From contig NZ_GG697141.2 of NCBI RefSeq assembly GCF_000155955.1, forward strand, positions 444,855 through 508,854: a stretch of DNA of 64,000 nt, read 5' to 3'. This DNA comes from Mitsuokella multacida DSM 20544. GTDB lineage: Bacteria; Bacillota; Negativicutes; Selenomonadales; Selenomonadaceae. This document shows positions 58,497-64,000 of the stretch, one piece after another; the stretch's first letter is position 1; the number at the start of each line of letters is the position of its first letter. The position numbers were made by a program, and so were the translations under genes. The notes beneath the pieces are model-generated. The model searched no databases, was not told the origin of the DNA, and was given only the letters and a program-made list of their open reading frames with translations.

Positions 58497-59768
58497 ATGC
58501 ATGCCATTGAAAAGATACTGGCGGCAAAGGCCGGCAAATCCTCCGTCCATGCGGGTGAGATCGTCAACTGCCGCGTGGATTGGGCGGGCATCAACGATCT
58601 CTACTACCAGACGGTCAAGTCGTTCTACGAGATGGGCGGCGAGCGCGTCGTCGACCCGGAGCACGTCGTCCTGTTCTTCGACCACTACGCGCCGTGCGCG
58701 ACCGAGAAGCAGGCGGACAACCACAAGCGCTTCCGCGCCTTTGCACGCGAGCAGGGCATCCGTCACCTGATGGATATCAATGAGGGTGTCTGCCATCAGG
58801 TCATGGCGGACCACGGCTTCTCGGCGCCGGGCGAGGTCATCGTCATCACGGACTCGCATACGACGACGCACGGCGCCTTTGGCGCCTTCGGCACGGGCGT
58901 CGGCGCGACGGACCTTGCCGTGATCCTCGCGACGGGCCGGCTTTGGTTCAAGGTGCCGGAGGTCATCCGCATCAACCTGACGGGAAAGATCCCCGCCGGC
59001 GTGTACGCCAAGGACATCGTCCTGTCCATCATCGGGAAGCTCAAGGCCGACTACGCGGTCTACAAGGCCGTGGAATTTGCTGGCCCCGCTCTGCAGCAGC
59101 TGAGCATCTCGGAGCGCATGGCGCTCTGCAACATGACGACGGAGATGGGCGCCAAGACGAGCTACATCCAGCCGGATGCAATTACCCTGCAGTTCCTGAA
59201 GGAGCGCGGCCGTCAGGATTTCACGGTCTACGAGACCGATGCGGATTACGTCTACGCGGCGGACCTCACCTTCGATGTGAGCGAGGTCGAGCCGCAACTG
59301 GCCGCCCCGTTCAGCGTGGACAATGTGCAGGCATTGTCGGCTTATGCTGGCATGCATGTCGACCAGGCCTACTTAGGTTCCTGCACGGGCGGGCGCACCG
59401 AAGACTTCGCGGTGGCGGCGAAGATCCTCGCTGGCCAGCACATCCCCGCGGGGACGCGCATGGTGATGGTGCCGGCTTCAAAGGCTGTGCTTGCGGAGTG
59501 CCTGGCGAAGGGCTACATCCAGACACTGCTGGCCGCCGGTGCGACGCTGACGGCATCGGGCTGCGCCGCCTGCCTCGGCATCCATCAGGGCCTGCTGGCC
59601 GCTGACGAGGTCTGCCTGTCGTCGACGAACCGCAACTTCCCCGGCCGCATGGGCAGCGTCAAGGGGCGTATCTATCTTGGCTCGCCGGCCTCCGTTGCCG
59701 CAGCGGCCAGGAACGGCGTGGTGACAGACCCGCGCCAGTATCTGGATGAGAAAGGGGAGCAGGCATGA
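58497..59768 (+). CDS. leuC: 3-isopropylmalate dehydratase-type large subunit
   Basis: A 423-residue aconitase-family subunit holding the 4Fe-4S cluster. It begins MHAIEKILAAKAGKSSVHAGEIV. Cluster cysteines are in GSCTGGRTEDF and SGCAACLGIH; ITDSHTTTHGAFGAFGTGVG is the family motif. This 420-residue type includes LeuC of archaea and anaerobes, homoaconitase and dimethylmalate dehydratase, so the substrate is not fixed by sequence alone. No leuA or leuB is nearby; the small subunit overlaps by 4 bp. Confidence 0.85.
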   Translation: MHAIEKILAAKAGKSSVHAGEIVNCRVDWAGINDLYYQTVKSFYEMGGERVVDPEHVVLFFDHYAPCATEKQADNHKRFRAFAREQGIRHLMDINEGVCHQVMADHGFSAPGEVIVITDSHTTTHGAFGAFGTGVGATDLAVILATGRLWFKVPEVIRINLTGKIPAGVYAKDIVLSIIGKLKADYAVYKAVEFAGPALQQLSISERMALCNMTTEMGAKTSYIQPDAITLQFLKERGRQDFTVYETDADYVYAADLTFDVSEVEPQLAAPFSVDNVQALSAYAGMHVDQAYLGSCTGGRTEDFAVAAKILAGQHIPAGTRMVMVPASKAVLAECLAKGYIQTLLAAGATLTASGCAACLGIHQGLLAADEVCLSSTNRNFPGRMGSVKGRIYLGSPASVAAAARNGVVTDPRQYLDEKGEQA

Positions 59769-60304
59769 TGAACGCAGAAGAAAAGAAAGCAATGACGCAG
59801 ATGGTCCATGGGAAGGCCTTTGTGTTCGGCGACAATGTGGACACGGATCAGATCTATCCGAGCAAATACGTGGAGTACACGGAAATCGAAGACATCCGCA
59901 AGTACGCGATGAGCGGCAGCGCGATGCCGGACCTCGTCAAGAGATTCCATCCCGGCGATATTATCGTCGCGGGCCGCAATTTCGGCTGCGGCTCCTCGCG
60001 CGAACATGCCGTCATGACCCTCAAGGGCATCGGCGTCGGCGCAATCCTCGCGGAATCATTCGGCCGCATCTTCTTCCGCAACGCCATCAACCTCGGCCTG
60101 CCGGTCATTACCTGCAAGGGCATCGGCACGTTCTTCCAAAATGGCGATACCGCAGACGTCGACCTGATCACCGGTACGATCACCAATGAGACCGCCGGCA
60201 CCTCCGTGCAGGCAGAGCCGCTGAGCGACTACATCATGGATATCCTGCAGCACGGCGGCATCAAGCCCTTGATCCGGGCTCGCCTGGACAAGGGAGCGCT
60301 CTGA
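59765..60304 (+). CDS. leuD: 3-isopropylmalate dehydratase-type small subunit
   Basis: A 179-residue partner of the preceding large subunit; the start overlaps its stop (ATGA). Typical segments are GDNVDTDQIYPSKY, PGDIIVAGRNFGCGSSREHA and AILAESFGRIFFRNAINLGLP. The small subunit sets substrate specificity; the residues between VDTDQIYPSKY and the GCGSSREH loop should be compared with characterised enzymes to decide between isopropylmalate and related acids. Confidence 0.87.
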   Translation: MMNAEEKKAMTQMVHGKAFVFGDNVDTDQIYPSKYVEYTEIEDIRKYAMSGSAMPDLVKRFHPGDIIVAGRNFGCGSSREHAVMTLKGIGVGAILAESFGRIFFRNAINLGLPVITCKGIGTFFQNGDTADVDLITGTITNETAGTSVQAEPLSDYIMDILQHGGIKPLIRARLDKGAL

Positions 60305-60315
60305 GGCGGCGCGAC

Positions 60316-60353
60316 AAAAAGCACAAACGATCCATAAAGGTCGTTTGTGCTTT
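60316..60353. terminator. Bidirectional terminator between leuD and the zinc-ribbon gene
   Basis: Stem AAAGCACAAACGA with TCGTTTGTGCTTT and a 10-nt loop, between converging genes. Confidence 0.85.
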
Positions 60354-60391
60354 CTGCGTTTCTGCGATTATGCGGTTGGATAACAGCGGAA

Positions 60392-60997
60392 TCAGCGCGA
60401 TGGCACGACGAGGCGGTTCGTTCCTTTGCGGGCACCGCATTCACCGCAGTAGTTGTGCGTCGTGTTTCGCGTGCCGCAGACCTGGCAGACCCATTCATCG
60501 TACGAGGGGACTACGAATGAGTCAACCGGGCCCTTGCCGTGCTGCTCCGTGGGAATCGTCTCACCGGGCCGCGGCTTGCCGCAGTACTTGCAGGTCGTAT
60601 CCTTGTCGAGCAGCATCTGGCCGCAATGCGGGCAGACCCAGTGGCTGACTTCCAGCGTGAAGATGCCGCCGGCCCGCACGTTGAGCTTCCGGCTGCCATC
60701 CCGGAAGATGAAATCTCCGTAGTAGTTCTGGCGCCAGCTCACCTTGTAGCGGTTGGCCGGGCATTTGCGCAACAGCTTCTGCACCGACTCTGCGTCGAGC
60801 TTGCCAATCAGGTAGTCCGGGAACCGCGGATCGTCCTCGGCAAAGTAGATGTAGTAGTCGTACGGCCCTTCCTGCACGAGCACATACTTGTTGGAAGTGC
60901 CCGCCCGCTGCATCATGTAGTCATAGTCATCCCACTCCGCGCGCGTGGGATTCTTGTCGAACGGGTAGATCGCAGTGACGGTCAGCGGCTTGTACAT
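60392..60997 (-). CDS. Uncharacterised protein with two C-terminal zinc ribbons
   Basis: A 201-residue protein I cannot assign. The start at 60997 has AAGGAG 10 nt upstream. Residues 1-118 form an alpha/beta-looking domain with many aromatic and acidic residues (YDYMMQRAGTSNKYVLVQEG, YDYYIYFAEDD). Two zinc ribbons follow: C122/C125 with C136/C139, and C171/C174 with C184/C187, joined by a flexible linker. It looks cytosolic. Tandem ribbons suggest protein or nucleic-acid binding. It stands alone between two terminator-bounded units. Confidence 0.78.
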   Translation of the reverse strand: MYKPLTVTAIYPFDKNPTRAEWDDYDYMMQRAGTSNKYVLVQEGPYDYYIYFAEDDPRFPDYLIGKLDAESVQKLLRKCPANRYKVSWRQNYYGDFIFRDGSRKLNVRAGGIFTLEVSHWVCPHCGQMLLDKDTTCKYCGKPRPGETIPTEQHGKGPVDSFVVPSYDEWVCQVCGTRNTTHNYCGECGARKGTNRLVVPSR

Positions 60998-61089
60998 GAT
61001 TAGGCATCTCCTTAGTAGGTTTTCTTATTTTTAGATTTCGATGCAGCACCATGAAATCCTGCTGAGTATCGTGACGAATCGTCCACTAC

Positions 61090-61119
61090 TTGGCGGATGG
61101 CATGTGGATGGCGTATAAT
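61090..61119 (+). promoter_or_regulatory. Promoter of the TSCPD gene
   Basis: TATAAT at 61114-61119 with TTGGCG (61090-61095) at 18 nt; the start codon follows 32 nt later. Confidence 0.6.
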
Positions 61120-61151
61120 GGAGGAGAATATCTGAGAAAGAAAGTGAAATC

Positions 61152-61406
61152 ATGAAGACGTATTCCTTTACCCCGCAGGGTGTCTGTGCCAAGCAGATCA
61201 CGTTTGCCATTGACGAGCAGGGCAAGCTCCACGATGTGCGCTTCATCGGCGGTTGTCCGGGCAATCTCAGTGCCATCAGCAAGCTCCTCGAAGGTGCTGA
61301 CCCCAAGAACGTAGCGGTCCTGCTCAAGGGCAACGACTGCGGCGGCCGCGGCACCTCATGCGCCGACCAGCTCGCCATTGCGCTGAACGATGCCCTGAAC
61401 GAATAG
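61152..61406 (+). CDS. TSCPD-domain protein (TIGR03905 type)
   Basis: An 84-residue protein with four conserved cysteines (C12, C35 in GGCPGN, C63 in DCGGRGTSC, C70) and the ending TSCADQLAIALNDAL. The same domain forms the C-terminus of some B12-dependent ribonucleotide reductases, where it is thought to bind zinc. The free-standing form is common in anaerobes and has no known function. It is a single gene with promoter and terminator. Confidence 0.88.
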   Translation: MKTYSFTPQGVCAKQITFAIDEQGKLHDVRFIGGCPGNLSAISKLLEGADPKNVAVLLKGNDCGGRGTSCADQLAIALNDALNE

Positions 61407-61413
61407 TGAATCT

Positions 61414-61456
61414 AAAAGGCACAGATGACACTTGACGGGCCGTCTGTGCTTTTTTC
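61414..61456 (+). terminator. Terminator after the TSCPD gene
   Basis: Stem GGCACAGA with TCTGTGC enclosing a 17-nt loop, followed by a T run at 61450-61455. Confidence 0.7.
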
Positions 61457-61592
61457 GTGAGACTTCTTGGAGAAAGGGATTTTCAGAGAAATTATAGGTT
61501 TGGGGCGTATGATGGTCCTCAAAGCCAAGATGTGGTAAGATAGAAGCAACAGAGCGGGCGAGCCCGCACGAGTGCTTTTGGAGGAATGAACT

Positions 61593-61853
61593 ATGGCAAA
61601 CAATGAAGAGACCATGATGTTCCGTTTTGGGAACGATGAGAATAAGGCGGAGAAGATCATCCGCTCGGTCTGCGCGGCGATGGAGGAGAAGGGGTACAAC
61701 CCGATCAATCAGCTCGTCGGCTATCTGCTCTCGGGCGATCCGGCGTATGTGACGAGCCATAACGATGCGCGCAGCAAGATCCGTACGCTCGAGCGTGATG
61801 AGCTCTTAGAGGAGCTCGTGCGCTCGTATCTGGAAAAGGGAAACAAGAAATGA
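61593..61853 (+). CDS. ireB: IreB/UPF0297 family regulatory phosphoprotein
   Basis: An 86-residue protein, [17 protein letters not shown]..., with [26 protein letters not shown], the hallmark of the UPF0297 (DUF965) family. In enterococci IreB is phosphorylated by the PASTA kinase IreK and affects cephalosporin tolerance. The ATG follows GGAGGAATGAACT. ruvX overlaps by 4 bp; ireB-ruvX-DUF1292 is a conserved Firmicutes order, often next to alaS. Confidence 0.94.
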   Translation: MANNEETMMFRFGNDENKAEKIIRSVCAAMEEKGYNPINQLVGYLLSGDPAYVTSHNDARSKIRTLERDELLEELVRSYLEKGNKK

Positions 61854-62266
61854 AGCGATATATGTCACTCGATATCGGCGACCGCACGATCGGCATCGCG
61901 GTCAGCGATCTCTTAGGGCTGACGGCGCAGGGCGTCGAGACAATCCGGCGCAAGTCGCTCGCGGACGACCTCAAGCGGCTCGGCGAGCTCATGCAGGCGT
62001 ATGAGACGAAGTCGCTCGTCTCGGGGCTCCCGAAGAACATGGACGGCACGGAGGGCGACCGCTGCGCCATCGTCAAGGAGTTCATGGCGGAGGTCAAGAA
62101 GGCGTATCCCGACGTGGAGGTCTTCTTCTGGGACGAGCGCCTCTCGACGGTCGCGGCCACGCGCTCGCTCATAGAGGCAGATGTCTCGCGCCGCAAGCGC
62201 AAGAAGGTCATCGACAAGATGGCGGCAGTCTTCATCCTGCAGGGCTTTTTGGACAGCAAGCGTTGA
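61850..62266 (+). CDS. ruvX: Putative pre-16S rRNA nuclease RuvX/YqgF
   Basis: A 138-residue RNase H-like protein beginning [20 protein letters not shown], with [13 protein letters not shown] and the C-terminal [13 protein letters not shown] and [14 protein letters not shown]. YqgF processes the 5' end of 16S rRNA in E. coli and was also proposed as a Holliday-junction resolvase. The start overlaps the ireB stop (ATGA). Confidence 0.94.
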   Translation: MKRYMSLDIGDRTIGIAVSDLLGLTAQGVETIRRKSLADDLKRLGELMQAYETKSLVSGLPKNMDGTEGDRCAIVKEFMAEVKKAYPDVEVFFWDERLSTVAATRSLIEADVSRRKRKKVIDKMAAVFILQGFLDSKR

Positions 62267-62292
62267 CAAGCCTTCCCGCGATACGTTAAAAT
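62263..62292 (+). promoter_or_regulatory. Promoter of the DUF1292 gene
   Basis: TTGACA (62263-62268) overlaps the ruvX stop; an 18-nt spacer leads to TAAAAT (62287-62292). Confidence 0.75.
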
Positions 62293-62350
62293 GAAGGCAG
62301 TTATCTACAGTCGTTTATATGGATAGGAATCAGAAAGAAGGGCGAGACCT

Positions 62351-62671
62351 ATGGCAGATGATATGATGAATGAAGACGACATCGTCGTCGTCATGACGGA
62401 CGAGGACGGCAATGAATACTACTACCGCGAAGAGATGATCATCCCGGTGGAGGAAGAGAAATACGCACTGCTCGTCGGCATCCACGATGAGGATGAGGAG
62501 CACACGCATACATGTGGCTGCGGCTGCGAAGACGACGATGAAGACGTCATCATCGCGAAGATCGTCACGAACGACGACGGTGAGGATGAGTACGTCGAGC
62601 CGACGGACGAGGAGTTCGAGGCCGTCCAACAGGCGTACAACGCGCTGGTTGATGAAGCCGAAAAGGACTGA
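62351..62671 (+). CDS. DUF1292 family protein
   Basis: A 106-residue, very acidic protein. The N-terminal DDIVVVMTDEDGNEYYY and the C-terminal EYVEPTDEEFEAVQQAYNAL fit the DUF1292 family found downstream of ruvX in Firmicutes. Its middle carries a His/Cys cluster (H51, H53, C55, C57, C59, in EEHTHTCGCGCEDDDED) that could bind metal. Function unknown. Confidence 0.9.
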   Translation: MADDMMNEDDIVVVMTDEDGNEYYYREEMIIPVEEEKYALLVGIHDEDEEHTHTCGCGCEDDDEDVIIAKIVTNDDGEDEYVEPTDEEFEAVQQAYNALVDEAEKD

Positions 62672-62685
62672 ATGACGAAATGATT

Positions 62686-62714
62686 GCTGCTATCCATCTG
62701 GATGGCGGCTTTTT
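62686..62714 (+). terminator. Terminator of the DUF1292 gene
   Basis: A 10-bp stem with two G-U pairs, GCTGCTATCC (62686-62695) with GGATGGCGGC (62700-62709), then TTTTT. Confidence 0.82.
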
Positions 62715-62732
62715 CATGTACGGAGAATTTTT

Positions 62733-64000
62733 ATGCAGGATGGAAAGAAGAACGCGCCGGAGTCGCTGAACGAGCAGTCGGCCGGCGAGCAGCCGGCAAA
62801 GAGCACAGAGCGGCCGGAAGCATCCGAAGGTGCAGAAGGTGCAAAAGGACCGAAAGAGCCGAAGAACTCGGAGGCTCAAGAGGCTGGCAAGCAGTCGGCA
62901 GAGTCCGCCAAGTCGGATGCGCAGCCGTCGGACAAGACGGTGAAAGAGGCGTCGGCTCAAGAAACGTCGGACAGGACTGTGTCGGACGGAGCCTCCGACG
63001 CCAAACCGGCGGCGAAAGCAGCTGAATCGACTGAATCGACTGAACCGGCGAAAGAGGCGGACTCGGAGAAGGAGCCAAAGCAGTCCTCATCGAAGCAGCC
63101 TGTCAAGTCTGCCGAGACAGAGACGGCAGACAAGGCAAAGCCGGAGGACAAGGCAAAGAAGCCCGCTCAGGGGGAAAAAGAAGATAAGGGAGATAAGGGC
63201 AAGGTGCTGGCGGAGCCCGCGCGATTCGAGAAGCTCCGCGCGGCGGTGCTCAATCTCGGTTGGAAGAAGTGGACGGCCATTGCGGTCGTCGCAGCCGTCC
63301 TGCTCGGCGCCGGTCTTTTCCTCGCCTTTGGCACCTCACATACCATCGAGCGGTCGGACCGCGATGCCGGGGAGAACATCTACATGGTCGTCAAGCCGGG
63401 CACGACGGCGTCGGAGATCTCGGACCGCCTGATGCAGCTCGGCGTCATCGACAGCCGCCTGCGCTTCTGGTGGCTCATGAAGTTGCAGGGCGATGCGAGC
63501 AAGTTCAAGACGGGCACGTACGCGTTCACGCCGCACATGGATGAGCAGGCCGTGCTTGACAAGCTCGTCGCGGGCGACACGACGGTCGTCAAGTTCACGA
63601 TACCGGAGGGCTTCGGCATCAAGGAAATCGCGAAGCGCCTCGCTGACGAGGGCCTCGTCGACGAGCAGGAGTTTCTCGCCGAGGCGAAGGACTTCGCGCC
63701 ATATGACTACATGAAGAAGCGTCCGAATGTGCGCTATGCGGCGGAGGGCTATCTCTTCCCCGACACGTACGTGATCCACAGCGATGTTTCCGCCGAAGGC
63801 ATCATGAAGATGATGGCGGAGGACTTCGACACGCGCCTGACGCCGGCGCTGCGCCAGCAGGCCGCGGCAAAGGGCCTCTCCATCCACGACCTCATCACGC
63901 TGGCCTCGCTCGTCGAGAAGGAGGCGCGCTACGATGAGGACCGCCCAATCATCGCGCAGGTCTTCTTCAAGCGCCTGCAGATGGGCATGCCGCTGCAGTC
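62733..64000 (+). CDS. mltG: Endolytic transglycosylase MltG, partial, with a long acidic N-terminal extension
   Basis: The gene runs off the right edge; 422 codons are visible. The ATG at 62733 follows GGAG. Residues 1-176 are low-complexity, rich in Glu, Ala, Lys and Ser, with repeats such as ESTESTEPAKEAD. One membrane segment (about 177-200, WTAIAVVAAVLLGAGLFLAF) precedes the YceG domain with a LysM-like start (MVVKPGTTASEISDRLMQLG), EGYLFPDTY and the catalytic glutamate near E395 (LASLVEKEA). MltG cuts nascent glycan strands and ends their polymerisation. The extension should lie in the cytosol. Confidence 0.93.
   Translation, partial: MQDGKKNAPESLNEQSAGEQPAKSTERPEASEGAEGAKGPKEPKNSEAQEAGKQSAESAKSDAQPSDKTVKEASAQETSDRTVSDGASDAKPAAKAAESTESTEPAKEADSEKEPKQSSSKQPVKSAETETADKAKPEDKAKKPAQGEKEDKGDKGKVLAEPARFEKLRAAVLNLGWKKWTAIAVVAAVLLGAGLFLAFGTSHTIERSDRDAGENIYMVVKPGTTASEISDRLMQLGVIDSRLRFWWLMKLQGDASKFKTGTYAFTPHMDEQAVLDKLVAGDTTVVKFTIPEGFGIKEIAKRLADEGLVDEQEFLAEAKDFAPYDYMKKRPNVRYAAEGYLFPDTYVIHSDVSAEGIMKMMAEDFDTRLTPALRQQAAAKGLSIHDLITLASLVEKEARYDEDRPIIAQVFFKRLQMGMPLQ

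Noticed and set aside
1-64000. A defence system, prophage, insertion sequence or CRISPR array.
   Set aside because: I looked for transposase, integrase, repeat-spacer and toxin-antitoxin patterns throughout and found none that I can support.

Overview
The window is a stretch of chromosome from a GC-rich, obligately fermentative bacterium. Gene content and protein character suggest an anaerobic Negativicutes/Selenomonadales member of the Mitsuokella or Selenomonas type. Pointers are DapL-type lysine synthesis, anaerobic cobalt chelatase CbiK, FeoAB, the DcuB-type C4-dicarboxylate transporter, an LarA-family racemase, ATP-dependent PEP carboxykinase and the smc-ftsY and cdaA-glmM clusters of Firmicutes. 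The assignment comes from remembered family similarity, not a search. Genes are dense, often overlap by 4 bp, and an unusually large share start with TTG.

Layout. 1-1477: a recent tandem duplication of a SIMPL-domain gene that also copied the first codons of an acyltransferase gene. 1657-2582: an ASCH-domain gene, then tRNA-Asp and a doubled tRNA-Gly/tRNA-Cys pair. 2672-9102: an unknown zinc-ribbon protein, a LysR regulator, smc and ftsY. 9187-9924: the eroded remains of citC and citX. 10007-15566: dapL, a long AT-rich divergent region, dcuB, a larA-family racemase and a convergent LysR gene. 15772-18896: acpS, the NAD(P)HX repair enzyme and ilvE. 19167-24809: cdaA, cdaR, an FAD-dependent oxidoreductase, glmM and cbiK. 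25018-28488: cbiL and an iron/corrinoid-type ABC importer. 28639-31172: the feo iron operon. 31210-35097: an FMN riboswitch and the riboflavin operon ribD-ribE-ribBA-ribH. 35256-43097: a YfcE-type phosphoesterase, hslO, an L,D-transpeptidase, polA-mutM-coaE and a lytic transglycosylase. 43287-47521: a Nim-type flavoprotein and pilB-pilT-pilC. 47531-57307: nadE, thrC, pckA, recG, dapB and asd. 57382-60304: a LysR gene divergent from an isolated leuCD-like pair. 60392-64000: a zinc-ribbon protein, a TSCPD protein, ireB-ruvX, a DUF1292 protein and the start of mltG.

How the genes fit together. asd, dapB and dapL supply meso-diaminopimelate, while asd also feeds thrC. glmM, the L,D-transpeptidase, the lytic transglycosylase and mltG serve the cell wall, next to the c-di-AMP synthase that is usually tied to wall homeostasis. 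dcuB, the larA homologue and pckA point to C4-dicarboxylate fermentation, with citrate-lyase activation genes lost. Iron, cobalt/corrinoid and flavin supply genes lie side by side.

Most of the window is ordinary core genome. The points worth a second look are the SIMPL/acyltransferase duplication, the citC/citX relic, the dcuB-larA pairing with its built-in terminator, the isolated LysR-leuCD module, the operator-like repeats before feoA and ribD, and a few proteins I cannot assign. I saw no phage, insertion sequence, CRISPR array or defence locus.
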